The translations under genes and the position numbers were made by a program. Below are positions 26,034 to 35,198 of a stretch of 64,000 bases of DNA, one piece after another. The stretch covers positions 1,405,477 through 1,469,476 of the forward strand of contig CAVSUB010000001.1 in NCBI GenBank assembly GCA_963730995.1. The letters are read 5' to 3'. This DNA comes from CAVSUB01 sp963730995 (GTDB lineage: Bacteria; Acidobacteriota; Vicinamibacteria; Vicinamibacterales; 2-12-FULL-66-21). The notes beneath the pieces are model-generated. The model had not been told where the DNA came from. It made no database searches and saw nothing but the letters and a program-made list of their open reading frames with translations. The first letter of the stretch is position 1; the number at the start of each line of letters is the position of its first letter.

Positions 26034-26113
26034 GACACCACGGGTGTCAATCGGACGCGCCGGCGCGTCCAGGCGGAGCGTCCGACAGGCGTCGTATCAT
26101 CATGCAGGGGATC

Positions 26114-27472
26114 ATGCCGACCAGCGACAGCCGCGGGACGCCCGTCTACCCTCCAGGGCCGTCGTCCTTCTTGCCGAGCCTGGTGTACCGGCCGGGCAGG
26201 AATCCGCTGGAGTTCTTCTCCGGGCTGGTCAAGAAGTACGGCCCGCTGGTGCACCTCGTGGCCGGCACCGAGCATCTGTACGTCGTGACGGAGCCCCGGC
26301 ACGTGCGCGACATCCTCGTGACGAACCAGCGGAAGTTCAAGAAGGGCCGTGGGGTCGAGGCCATCAAGCCGATGCTCGGCGACGGGCTGCTGACGAGCGA
26401 GGGGCAGACGCACCTCAGACAGCGGCGCCTGACGCAGCCGGCATTTCACAAGGACCGGATCGCGGCGTACGCGTCTGTGATGACCGATTGTGCGGCACGC
26501 GCGACGGCCGCTTGGTCCGACGGAGCCAGGATCGACGCGTCGGAAGAAATGGCGCGTCTGACGCTGGCCGTCGTCGGGAAGACGCTCTTCGGGGCCGATG
26601 TCGAGCCGCTCGCGCGCGAGGTCGGGCAGGCGCTTTCCGCGGTGATGCAATCGTTCTGGATTCGCATGCTGCCGTTCGCCGATGTGATCGAGCGGCTGCC
26701 GATTCCTCATTTGCGCCGCGCGAAGGCGGCGAGGGCGACGCTCGATCGCATCGTGTACGAGATCATCGCGGGGCGGCGCCGATCGACGGCCGACCGCGGC
26801 GATCTGCTCTCGATGCTGCTGCTCGCCCAGGATGAGGAGAACGACGGCCGCGGGATGACCGACCAGCAGGTTCGCGACGAAGTGATGACGATCTTCCTCG
26901 CCGGTCACGAGACCACGGCGAACGCGCTCGCCTGGACGTGGTATCTCGTCAGCCAGTCACCCGACGTCGAGGCCCGGTTGCACCAGGAAGTCGATCGCGT
27001 CCTCTCAGGACGAACGCCGACGGTCGCGGACATTCCGGCGCTCGGCTTCGTCGAGCAAGTCGTCACCGAGTCGATGCGCCTGTATCCACCCGCGTACATC
27101 GTCGGACGCCGGACGCTCGAGTGGCACCGGCTCGACGAGTACGACATCCCGCCGCGCGCGCTGGTCGTGCTGAGCCCGTACTTGACCCAGCGGCAGGCGG
27201 CGTACTTTCCGGATCCGGAGCGCTTCGCGCCCGATCGCTGGACACCGGAGTTCAGAGCGGGGCTCCCGCAGTTCGCCTACTTTCCCTTTGGCGGGGGCAC
27301 CCGCCGGTGCATCGGTGAATCGTTCGCGTGGATGGAGCTCGTGCTCGTCGTGAGCGCAGTCGCGCAGCAGTGGCGCCTGCGCCTCGTACCCGGCTACGTT
27401 CCGGTTCAACAGCCGGCCGTCACGCTCCGGTTGAAGCACGGCCTGCCGATGACGGTTCATCGACGGACCTGA
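26114..27472 (+). CDS. Cytochrome P450
   Basis: 452 aa. ATG 26114 is preferred over the in-frame ATG at 26102 because AGGGG lies 4-7 bp upstream. All P450 hallmarks are present: proline-rich start (YPPGPSS), I-helix oxygen-activation motif FLAGHETTANAL, K-helix ExxR in VVTESMRLYPPAY, the PERF-type motif FPDPERFAPDRW and the heme ligand loop FPFGGGTRRCIGESFA. The length and the PPGP region resemble bacterial CYP102/CYP4-like fatty-acid or terpenoid hydroxylases, but the substrate cannot be told. No reductase or ferredoxin gene is adjacent. It ends tail to tail with a PadR gene with no gap. Confidence 0.95.
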   Translation: MPTSDSRGTPVYPPGPSSFLPSLVYRPGRNPLEFFSGLVKKYGPLVHLVAGTEHLYVVTEPRHVRDILVTNQRKFKKGRGVEAIKPMLGDGLLTSEGQTHLRQRRLTQPAFHKDRIAAYASVMTDCAARATAAWSDGARIDASEEMARLTLAVVGKTLFGADVEPLAREVGQALSAVMQSFWIRMLPFADVIERLPIPHLRRAKAARATLDRIVYEIIAGRRRSTADRGDLLSMLLLAQDEENDGRGMTDQQVRDEVMTIFLAGHETTANALAWTWYLVSQSPDVEARLHQEVDRVLSGRTPTVADIPALGFVEQVVTESMRLYPPAYIVGRRTLEWHRLDEYDIPPRALVVLSPYLTQRQAAYFPDPERFAPDRWTPEFRAGLPQFAYFPFGGGTRRCIGESFAWMELVLVVSAVAQQWRLRLVPGYVPVQQPAVTLRLKHGLPMTVHRRT

Positions 27473-27823
27473 TCAGGACGAGACCTTCGCCGGCCGCAGC
27501 ATCCGGCCGATCGCACGAGCGAGCGTTCGCCACCTGGATTCCTCGAGGTCGAGCTGCTTCCGGCCTTTCGTCGTGAGCCGATACAGCTTCAACTCTTTCC
27601 CCCGCTCGTTGACTTCCCACTTCGAAGTGATGCACCCGCTGCGCTCGAGGCGTTGTAGGGCGGGATAGAGCGATCCGTGCTCGACCTGCAGGACGTCCTC
27701 CGACGTCCGTTGAATGTGTTTCGCTATCCCGTGCCCGTGAATCGGTCCGAAGAGCAGCGTTCGCAGAATCAACAGGTCCAGCGTGCCCTGCAGCAGGCTG
27801 GCCTTCGAGGCTTCTCGTGGCAT
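27473..27823 (-). CDS. PadR-family transcriptional regulator without an adjacent permease
   Basis: 116 aa with the PadR fold: LLQGTLDLLILRTLLFGPIH, GHGIAKHIQRTSEDVLQVEH, GSLYPALQRLERSGCITSKW and YRLTTKGRKQLDLEESRW. The wording (EDVLQVEHGSLYPALQR) is the sub-type normally found immediately upstream of ADOP permeases, yet the next gene in its direction is the convergent P450. Either its permease has been lost or it regulates at a distance. Confidence 0.92.
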   Translation of the reverse strand: MPREASKASLLQGTLDLLILRTLLFGPIHGHGIAKHIQRTSEDVLQVEHGSLYPALQRLERSGCITSKWEVNERGKELKLYRLTTKGRKQLDLEESRWRTLARAIGRMLRPAKVSS

Positions 27824-27866
27824 GTCAGTAGGAGGTCGTTACGAGCGCCTTCGATGCGGCTCATTT

Positions 27867-27881
27867 GGTAGGCAGTCTACC
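27867..27881. terminator. Small hairpin overlapping the aminotransferase stop codon
   Basis: GGTAG-GCAGT-CTACC is a 5-bp perfect stem with a 5-nt loop covering the stop codon (27877-27879). It could act as a weak terminator or as an operator for the leftward PadR gene. No T-tract follows. Confidence 0.3.
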
Positions 27882-29124
27882 ATGCCTCGCTGGCGCACTG
27901 CGCCGCCGCGAGCTGCACGCAGACCGCCACTCCCCTCGCGGCCTGATCGACTTCAGCCAGTTCCGGGAACGTCGGGGCGATGCGGATGGTCCGATCGTCA
28001 GGATCCCTGCCGTGCGGATACGGCGCGCCCGCCGGCGTGAGAGCGATCCCGGCTTCTTTCGCCAGCGCAACCACTCGCCTGGCGCAGCCTTTCGGGACGG
28101 TCAGGCTGATGAAATAGCCGCCCTTGGGCTTCGTCCAGCTCACATTCGGCAGATCCGCCAGGTTCTCTTCGAACACCTGCTGGACTTTCTGGAACTTCGG
28201 CGCGATAAGCGCTCGATGCCGATCCATGAGGCGCAGGATCCCCTCTTCGTCCCGAAGAAACCGGACGTGACGCCACTGGTTGATCTTGTCCGGACCGATC
28301 GTCCGCGGCGTCAGCCGTGCCAGCAGCCACGCGACGTTGGCTTTCGAGGCGGCGAAGAGCGCCAGCCCCGATCCGGCAAGCGTGATCTTGGAGGTGGACG
28401 CGAACACGAACGGACGATTCGGATGTCCGAAGCGTGCGCAGAGATCAAGGATGTTCGCAATCGCGATCCGCTCGTCGGTCAGGTGGTGAACGGCGTACGC
28501 ATTGTCCCAGTAGATGCGGAAGTCAGGAGCCGCAGCCTTCATCGCCGCGAGACGCCCGACGTTGCTGTCCGAGTACACGCTGCCGGTCGGATTGCTGTAC
28601 TTGGGAACACACCATATGCCCTTGATCGACGGATCCTGCGCCACGAGCCGCTCGACCTGGTCCATGTCCGGCCCGTCGTCGAGAAGGGGCACCGGAATCA
28701 TGCGGATCCGGTAGTCCTCACAGATCCTGAAGTGCCGGTCGTAGCCAGGTACCGGGCACAAGAACGCGACCTCTCCTTGTGCAGCCCACGGTTTCTCGCT
28801 GTCGCACGTCCCTTTGAGCAGCGAGTACACGATCGTGTCGTGCATCAGCGCGAGGCTCGAGTTCGTCGAAACGACGACCTGCTCCGGCGGCGCACCCATG
28901 ACTCCGGAGAACAGTCTTCGGGCCTCCACGAGACCCTGGAGCCCGCCGTAGTTGCGACAGTCGGTCGCACCCTCGGAGAGGTAGTCTGCGCCCGGGAGGG
29001 ACAGCAGCTCGTTGCTCAGATCGAGCTGAGCGGCGGACGGCTTTCCTCTCGTCAGATCGAGAGCGAGGCCCTTCGCCTTGAATACATCGTAGCGTTCCTG
29101 AATGTCGGTGATGACGCGCGCCAT
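27877..29124 (-). CDS. PLP-dependent aminotransferase, aspartate aminotransferase-like (PF12897 type)
   Basis: 415 aa. Fold type I features are present: LDLTRGKPSAAQLDLS at the N-terminus, KYSNPTGSVYSD (Asn of the NPTG motif), YWDNAYAVHHL (PLP-ring Asp/Tyr), FASTSKITLAGSGLALFA with the Schiff-base lysine in STSK, and RIAPTFPEL with the carboxylate-binding Arg. The NPTG and STSKITLAG wording matches the family once annotated as alanine-glyoxylate/MocR-like, now regarded as a distinct aspartate aminotransferase subgroup. It stands alone. No biosynthetic neighbours point to a more specific substrate. Confidence 0.88.
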   Translation of the reverse strand: MARVITDIQERYDVFKAKGLALDLTRGKPSAAQLDLSNELLSLPGADYLSEGATDCRNYGGLQGLVEARRLFSGVMGAPPEQVVVSTNSSLALMHDTIVYSLLKGTCDSEKPWAAQGEVAFLCPVPGYDRHFRICEDYRIRMIPVPLLDDGPDMDQVERLVAQDPSIKGIWCVPKYSNPTGSVYSDSNVGRLAAMKAAAPDFRIYWDNAYAVHHLTDERIAIANILDLCARFGHPNRPFVFASTSKITLAGSGLALFAASKANVAWLLARLTPRTIGPDKINQWRHVRFLRDEEGILRLMDRHRALIAPKFQKVQQVFEENLADLPNVSWTKPKGGYFISLTVPKGCARRVVALAKEAGIALTPAGAPYPHGRDPDDRTIRIAPTFPELAEVDQAARGVAVCVQLAAAQCASEAW

Positions 29125-29338
29125 GAGGAAAGTATACCGATCCCACCGCGACCCTGGTTGGTTTGGCTACGAACCCTTGAGGGTGAAGGGCGGGATCGAT
29201 GCGCATGGCCGACGCGGACCTCGCACCAAGCGCGAGCGCCAGTCCGACTTCGAAGTTTCGCTGAGTAGATCCCCGCCGTTCAATGCTTCACAATGTGCGG
29301 GCTCGACGAAGCTGGGTCGTCGTGCAAGGAGGACGCTC

Positions 29339-29900
29339 GTGTCGAGTGAACGACTGAAGATGCTCGCGGGAGAAATGTACGACCCGTTCGATCCCGAACT
29401 CGTTGCCGGTCGGGAACGCGCGCGCGATCTCTGCCAGGACTTGAACGCGACACGCGAGGCACACCAGGAGGAGCGGCGCGCGGATCTTGAGTGAATTGTT
29501 CGGCCGCGGCGGCGACACGGTGTGGATGCAGCCGCCGTTCTTCTGCGATTACGGCTCGAATATCGAGCTCGGCGAACGCGTCTTTTTCAACTTCAACTGC
29601 GTCGTCCTCGACGTCTGCCCGGTTCGGATTGGCAGTTATTCGCTCTTTGGGCCGGCAGTGCAGATCTACACCCCGATGCACCCGTTCAGCGCGATGGAGC
29701 GCCGACACAAGGAATACGGGAAGCCCGTCGACATCGGCTCGGACGTGTGGATTGGGGGGGGCGCCATCATCCTTCCGGGAGTGCGCATCGGATCCGGCGC
29801 GGTCATCGGGGCGGGCAGCGTCGTCACGCGGGACGTTCCAGATCGCACGTTTGCGGCCGGCAATCCGTGCCGGGTGATTCGAGAGATCACCGAAGCCTGA
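29339..29900 (+). CDS. Maltose/galactoside O-acetyltransferase-type hexapeptide enzyme (+1 frameshift near 29483)
   Basis: GTG 29339 has an ideal AAGGAGG at 29326-29332. The first part reads SSERLKMLAGEMYDPFDPEL and LCQDLNATREAHQEERRA, the N-terminal Mac domain. Skipping one base at 29483 then gives ILSELFGRGGDTVWMQPPFF and the left-handed beta-helix with catalytic His in YTPMHPFSAMERR, ending VWIGGGAIILPGVRIGSGAV and RDVPDRTFAAGNPCRVIREI. The repaired protein is about 186 aa, exactly the family length. As sequenced, the N-terminal part stops at 29492-29494 and only a truncated second part could be made. The surplus base sits in GCGCGCGG and may be a sequencing error. Confidence 0.82.
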
Positions 29901-30040
29901 GACCGCCCACCACTTTCTTACGGTCTTCTTACCGTTCTGACAGGACTCCGCCCGCCTGCTCTTCGTAGGCTTCCGGTGTACACGGGGGAACTGGATTTCC
30001 CTCGATGCGATGGAAGAGCTCGGCGAGCAGGAGTGTTCCG

Positions 30041-32011
30041 ATGATCAGCCTTGAAGCGCGCCAGCAGCTTGCGCGTCTGGTTTTCCTGACGGCACTGGCC
30101 GGAGGGGCGGCACGGGAGGCGGCCACCGCGGCCGCGCCGGACCCTCAACTCTCGAATGTCCTCCCAAACGACAATCTGCGATCCGCCGGAACCCTGGAGC
30201 AGGGCACGCTGACGCTGGCCCTGCGTGCCGGAGTCGGTCAGTGGAAGCCTGAGGGACCCGATGGTCCCGTGCTGCAGATCCAGGCGTTCGGCGAAGTCGG
30301 ATCGACGTTGACCGTGCCCTCGCCGCTGATTCGTGTTCCGGAGGGCACGCAGATCGTCGCTTCCATCCGCAACGACCTCGACACCAACCTGGCGGTGCAC
30401 GGCCTTTGCGCGCGCGACGGCGCCGCCTGCCCGACGCTCGATGTGGCACCAGGCGAGACCTGCGAAGTGCGGTTTTCGGCGGGCAAGGCTGGGACGTATC
30501 ACTACTGGGCGTCCGCGATGGGCGCGCCCGTCCCGTTCCGGGAACTGGCCGGCGGTTTCATCGTCGATCCGGCCGGTGCTGCCGAACCGGACCGGATCCT
30601 CGTGGTCACGGAATGGACGAGCCTGACGCCGCCGCAACTCCGTCAGATTCTCGCGTCAGACGATGTCTCGAAGGCGTTCCTCGAGGCCAAGCCTCGCTTC
30701 GTCTTCACGATCAACGGCTTGTCGTGGCCGGCCACGGAGCGGCTCACTTACAACGTCGGGGACACGGTTCGGTGGCGCATCATCAACCTCAGTTCTCAAC
30801 CCCACCCGTTCCATCTGCACGGCTTCTATTTCGACGTCAACAGCCTCGGGAATGGGCTGCGCGATCAGCCGATCGATCCGGCGCATCGACGCCAGGTCGT
30901 GACGCAACTGGTCCCCTCAGGCGGAACGATGACGATGACGTGGATGCCGGAACGGAAGGGCAACTGGCTCCTTCACTGCCACGTCATGGCCCACGTGTCG
31001 CCGGACCGCCGCTTCGAGCCACTCGCTGGCGCACAGGGAGACCACGCCGGTGAGCGGTCGCCGCACGATCACGACGGCGGCACCGGAGCGGCAGGGATGG
31101 CGGGGATGATCCTTGGCGTCACGGTTCTGGATCGTCCGTCGACATCGTCGAACGGAATCGCGCACGCCGCGATCGCGCCGCGAAGGCTCACGCTCGTCAT
31201 GCAGCGCGGGACGGCACAGGATGGGCATCCGCCAACGGCGGGCTTCGTATTGAGCGAAGGGAGTGCCCCGACTGCGTCCAGCGAGGCAATCGCGCCAGGC
31301 CCGGTCATTGTGCTCCGGCGGAACGAGCCGGTCGAGATCACGCTCGTCAATCATCTTTCCGAGGCGACCGCCATTCACTGGCACGGCATTGAGCTCGAGA
31401 GCTACTACGACGGTGTCCACGGGTTCAGCGGCGGTGGCCAGCAGCTCGCGCCGATGATCGCGCCGGGGGCCACGTTCGTCGTCCGCTTCACTCCCCCACA
31501 CACGGGCACGTTCATCTACCACACGCACGTGCACGACTTCCGTCAATTGTCGTCGGGACTCTACGGCTCTTTGATCGTGACGGAGCCTGGCGAGACGTTC
31601 GACGAAAGCGTCGATCACGTGATCGTGCTCGGGCGAAGCGGCGTGACATCCGAAGCGGCAGCGATCCTGGGCGACCCAGACTCGGTGGTCTTGAACGGGG
31701 AGCGGGCGCCGCGATTCGTCTGGAAGGCCGGGCAGCGGCATCGCGTGCGATTGATCAACATCACGCCCGACGACATCTTCTCCGTCGCGCTTCAGACGGC
31801 CGACGGGCCGGTGATGTGGCAGCCCCTCACCAAGGATGGTGCGCGCGTGTCGGAGGCGGACAGTGCGGCCGCTCCCGCCCGGCAGACGATCGCCGTCGGC
31901 GAAACCTACGACTTCGAGTACGACGCGCCGGCAGGCCGCAAGACCGCCTGGCTCGAGGTGCGCACGACCAGCGGCAAGTGGCTGGTCCAGGGCCAGGTGA
32001 CGATCAGATAG
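30041..32011 (+). CDS. Multicopper oxidase with unusual cupredoxin domain order
   Basis: 656 aa from ATG 30041, which has AGGAG 7 bp upstream; a hydrophobic leader (about residues 8-30) suggests export. Four cupredoxin-like parts are seen. The first has single-His motifs (LAVHGLC at 118-123, TYHYW at 152-156). The second has the canonical C-terminal-type copper motifs HPFHLHGFYF (255-264) and HCHVMAH (312-318). A third follows with N-terminal-type motifs IHWHGIELESYYDGV and FIYHTHVHD, and a fourth lacks copper ligands. In ordinary laccase-like enzymes the HWH/HTH domain comes first and the HLH/HCH domain last, so here the order looks swapped. It probably oxidises phenols or metal ions in the periplasm. 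Confidence 0.88.
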   Translation: MISLEARQQLARLVFLTALAGGAAREAATAAAPDPQLSNVLPNDNLRSAGTLEQGTLTLALRAGVGQWKPEGPDGPVLQIQAFGEVGSTLTVPSPLIRVPEGTQIVASIRNDLDTNLAVHGLCARDGAACPTLDVAPGETCEVRFSAGKAGTYHYWASAMGAPVPFRELAGGFIVDPAGAAEPDRILVVTEWTSLTPPQLRQILASDDVSKAFLEAKPRFVFTINGLSWPATERLTYNVGDTVRWRIINLSSQPHPFHLHGFYFDVNSLGNGLRDQPIDPAHRRQVVTQLVPSGGTMTMTWMPERKGNWLLHCHVMAHVSPDRRFEPLAGAQGDHAGERSPHDHDGGTGAAGMAGMILGVTVLDRPSTSSNGIAHAAIAPRRLTLVMQRGTAQDGHPPTAGFVLSEGSAPTASSEAIAPGPVIVLRRNEPVEITLVNHLSEATAIHWHGIELESYYDGVHGFSGGGQQLAPMIAPGATFVVRFTPPHTGTFIYHTHVHDFRQLSSGLYGSLIVTEPGETFDESVDHVIVLGRSGVTSEAAAILGDPDSVVLNGERAPRFVWKAGQRHRVRLINITPDDIFSVALQTADGPVMWQPLTKDGARVSEADSAAAPARQTIAVGETYDFEYDAPAGRKTAWLEVRTTSGKWLVQGQVTIR

Positions 32012-33076
32012 CCGACGCGGCCTCACTGTCCAGCGCGGCCACGGTTCGCGCGTACAGTGCGTCGGCCTCCTCGTGCGTGTTCCCGACGGCAGTGAGACCG
32101 ACCAGGCCGAGCTCGGCGAGAGCGTTCATCATGTGGAACACCACGCCTCGCTGACGCGCCTGGTCGAAGTGCAGGCCGTGCCGCACGGCAAGATCGAACA
32201 GGTGGTCGTGAGTGAACGCGCGGTACTTCGGCGACTGGAGATGGTCGGTCGCCACGAAGCACTTCGACTCTCCGCGTGGAGTCACGAACGCACCGCTCGC
32301 CGCATCGTAGGTCCCATCCGTCAGAAACTGAAGTGTCAGAAACGGGTGCGTCGTCCCGCCCTTGCGCAGGTTGATTTCGATTGCGTAGACCTCCCATTCG
32401 CCACGCTCGTTGTGAACGGCGACGAAGTCCACGGCGAACCGGCCGAGAACGCCCTCCCGCATCAGACGGTGGCCGACCTTCGCGGCCTCGCGCATGATCG
32501 CCGGGCCGTACTCCGCATTCGCGGGAAAGCGGCAGCCCAGATAGGTCTGTCCGCCAATGCGAGGAACTTCGGATCGGCGCCGTACATCGGGATACCGAGC
32601 TGGAGCGCGAGATCGCGCTCGAGTCTCGTCGTGTTGAAAGGCACGAGATGAGCACGGTTCGGATCCGCGATCAGGGACCGAATGTGCCGGAGGACTTGTG
32701 GCCGCTCCAGCAGCTTCTGTGTCAGGGGCCGAGCCGAACCGTCGAGCGGCGTTACGAGGAACAGCCGCTTCTTCGCATGAACCGATATGACTCCCGGAAG
32801 GAGATCGAGGTAGTAGTCCACGATGTCCGGGTGGATGGCTTGCGACGTCACGTAAACGACCCGCGCCCGCGGCTGCCGCAGCAGGAGCAGGAGGAAGAGG
32901 AAGCGCTCTTCGTACGCCTGCTGGCGCACGCCTTGAATTGTGCTCTCGAGGCTTATCGACGGTACAACGACGATGGTCTGGGGATCCTGGCTGATGTGAT
33001 CGATGGAGCGCCACAGGGGAACCAGCTTCTGCTGAAGCGCCTCGAATCGAGCATCTGCGGTAAGTGGCGCGGTCAC
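32004..33076 (-). pseudogene. Pre-ATP-grasp/PGM1-type peptide ligase gene with internal deletion
   Basis: The first part (from ATG 33076) reads MTAPLTADARFEALQQKLVP, VVVPSISLESTIQGVRQQAY, HAKKRLFLVTPLDGSARPLT and GIPMYGADPKFLAL, a pre-ATP-grasp domain. The frame then changes near 32550 and resumes in another frame with GGQTYLGCRFPANAEYGPAI, EVYAIEINLRKGGTTHPFLT and HGLHFDQARQRGVVFHMMNA, i.e. the end of the ATP-grasp core (metal-binding E-x-N) and the PGM1-like C-terminal domain. The middle ATP-binding part is missing: about 355 codons remain where I would expect roughly 440. The junction is both short and out of frame, so the gene is almost certainly inactive. It overlaps the convergent multicopper oxidase end by a few bases. 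Confidence 0.75.
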
Positions 33077-33276
33077 GGGTGCCGATCTTATCCCGCTACC
33101 CGCCCCGTCACATCGTGTGGTTTTCGCGATCGAACGGGTGTCGTGCTGCTCCGGACTCCGGCGCGTATAATTTTTCGCGGGCTGCGGCCGGAGCTGGTAC
33201 TCAAAGCGTCTGACATCGCTTTTATCGTCGTTCGAACTGGTTCGAAGAGCTCAGCAAGCCGAACTGGGAAGCAGGC

Positions 33277-34224
33277 ATGGCAACCGAAGAAGAACGCTGC
33301 GCCGAGGCGAAGAAGTTCAAGCGAATCGACGACGCCTTCCACGAGGGCGATTTGGAGGCGCTGCGCGCTGCCCTCGACGATCCCTCCATCATTCCGAACG
33401 GTCGCATGCCCGACACGATCGGGCCATGTCTCGTTTACGCGATCTATCACAGCCCTCTGGCGTTCATCCGAACCTTGCTGGAAATCGGCGCCGACCCAAA
33501 CGCGCCGGTTGACGACGGGTTTCCGCCGCTGATCGCGGCGCTGATCAGCGCGCGCGACGTGCCCGGCGCGAAGAAACGAACGGACGTCGACGAAATCCTT
33601 CGGCTGCTGCTGTCCTTCGGCGTCGATCCGAACCAGCGAGGAATCAACGACTACACGCCGCTCCACATGGCTGTCGCCGAGCGGAATCTGCTGGCCATTC
33701 AGCTTCTTCTCGACGGCGGAGCCGACCCCGAGCTTCGTACGCGCATTGACGACTGCCAGACACCGCTCGAAATGGCCGAAACCGCCGGGTTGCCGGAGAT
33801 CGCGGCCGCTCTTGCGCAAAAGGGTGCTGGAAGTCGCGCCCGCCTTCGTTCGGGACTGACGCTGCTGGCGGATGTTCCTGGATCGGGCGAACCCGTGCGC
33901 CGGCAGCACAACTACGGAATCCGGCTCCGGTTGTGGCTGAACAAAGGCGAGGCCGTTCGATGGCAGACGGCGTGGGGCCCCGTCGACGTTGCAAGGCTCG
34001 AGAACGACGGCGAACTGCTCATCACAGAGGTTCGCATCGACCGGCGCTCACTCATCAACGGTCTCTTTTACGGCGTCGAAGGGATGCGGGTCGGGGGAAC
34101 ACGTCGGCTCGAAATCAGTCCCCATCTGGCTTACGGCGATCGCGGCGTGCCTGGCGTGATTCCGGCCGGCGCAGTGCTGACCGCCGAGATCTCGATAGGC
34201 GAGGCGAAGCCTCGCCCTTCCTGA
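33277..34224 (+). CDS. Ankyrin-repeat protein fused to a C-terminal FKBP-type domain
   Basis: 315 aa. Residues about 10-190 contain four ankyrin-like repeats (FIRTLLEIGADPNAPVDDGF, ILRLLLSFGVDPNQRGINDY, TPLHMAVAERNLLAIQLLLD, GGADPELRTRIDDCQTPLEM). Residues about 215-310 read like an FKBP prolyl isomerase: LINGLFYGVEGMRVGGTRRL, then EISPHLAYGDRGVPGVIPAG and AVLTAEISI, with the usual G-x-EGM, GG-R and AYG-RG-P--IP-A pattern. There is no signal peptide, so it should be cytoplasmic. The fusion suggests ankyrin-guided recruitment of a peptidyl-prolyl isomerase to a protein partner. Neighbours give no clear partner. Confidence 0.88.
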   Translation: MATEEERCAEAKKFKRIDDAFHEGDLEALRAALDDPSIIPNGRMPDTIGPCLVYAIYHSPLAFIRTLLEIGADPNAPVDDGFPPLIAALISARDVPGAKKRTDVDEILRLLLSFGVDPNQRGINDYTPLHMAVAERNLLAIQLLLDGGADPELRTRIDDCQTPLEMAETAGLPEIAAALAQKGAGSRARLRSGLTLLADVPGSGEPVRRQHNYGIRLRLWLNKGEAVRWQTAWGPVDVARLENDGELLITEVRIDRRSLINGLFYGVEGMRVGGTRRLEISPHLAYGDRGVPGVIPAGAVLTAEISIGEAKPRPS

Positions 34225-34229
34225 ACCGA

Positions 34230-34940
34230 TCACTTCACCGGCGTCACGCGAAGGTTCGCGAAGTCGCCATCGCTGTTGTTGCCGACCCAGAGCCCGATCA
34301 TGCCTCGATCCAGCTGCCCCAGCTTGCGCACTTCCAGCGCGGGCGCCTTGGCGGATCCGACGAAGATCTGGACCGTCTTCGCGTTGACGATCATCTTCAG
34401 AGCCACCCAGTCGGTAGGAGATACCGACGGGTCCACCGGATTCTCGAACTCCTCGGGAAACTCCTGCCGGAGACGCGGCCAATCGTAGTCCGGAGCCGAC
34501 ACGTACTGCACCGCGTGCTGATGCCGCGCAGGATCGGCAGCGCGGAAGTTGAACGGCCGGAGGTAGACGGCTTCGTACGTCTTGTCGTCCTTCCCGTGGA
34601 AGGCGATGCCGAGGAAGCTTTGCTGGAGGACGTCGCGGCCGCGGACGTCCAGCTCGATCGTGCCTTGAGCGAAATCGCTGCCATCGATCCAGGCCAGACC
34701 GACAGCCTCCTTTTCGCTCAGGTGCACGCCGTCGGGACTCCCCTGAGCTTTGGTCGCTTCCCGATTGACGGCCTTGAGCTTTCCGGCGCCCAGCCGCTCC
34801 GCCAGATCTATCTTCTGAGCCGCGGCAGACTGCGGCGCCGAGGCGGCGCCGACAGCCGCGCCACCCGGCCTCTGTCCGGACCCGAGAACGCACACCGCGA
34901 TCAACCCAACGGCGAACAGCCTCGTCCTATCGAGCTGCAT
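34230..34940 (-). CDS. Exported DUF1080-like (concanavalin A-fold) protein
   Basis: 236 aa with an N-terminal signal (RTRLFAVGLIAVCVLGSGQ). The body resembles the beta-jelly-roll of 3-keto-disaccharide hydrolase/DUF1080-type proteins: FAQGTIELDVRGRDVLQQSF, LGIAFHGKDDKTYEAVYLRP, FNFRAADPARHQHAVQYVSA and GLWVGNNSDGDFANLRVTP. It would bind or process carbohydrate in the periplasm. It converges on the ankyrin-FKBP gene with 5 bp between stops and appears monocistronic. Confidence 0.8.
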   Translation of the reverse strand: MQLDRTRLFAVGLIAVCVLGSGQRPGGAAVGAASAPQSAAAQKIDLAERLGAGKLKAVNREATKAQGSPDGVHLSEKEAVGLAWIDGSDFAQGTIELDVRGRDVLQQSFLGIAFHGKDDKTYEAVYLRPFNFRAADPARHQHAVQYVSAPDYDWPRLRQEFPEEFENPVDPSVSPTDWVALKMIVNAKTVQIFVGSAKAPALEVRKLGQLDRGMIGLWVGNNSDGDFANLRVTPVK

Positions 34941-35198
34941 ATGCCCTCCTCAGGCTACGGCCCTGAGCTCAGCGTGAATTCGCTGACCATGTTGCCCGTC
35001 AGCGCCTGGCTGAACGGAACGGCGCCCATGCTACGCGGACACACACAGTAACGCAGAGGGGGGCATCATGAACAACGGCTTACCTATTGCTTCCACATAG
35101 GAGATGTGCCAGACTCGTATGGCCATCAAATATGAGTGGCGATTGCCCGCCTCGGCACGTCGCGATCGGTCACGCAGTCTCTTTCCCGGTAGGACGCC

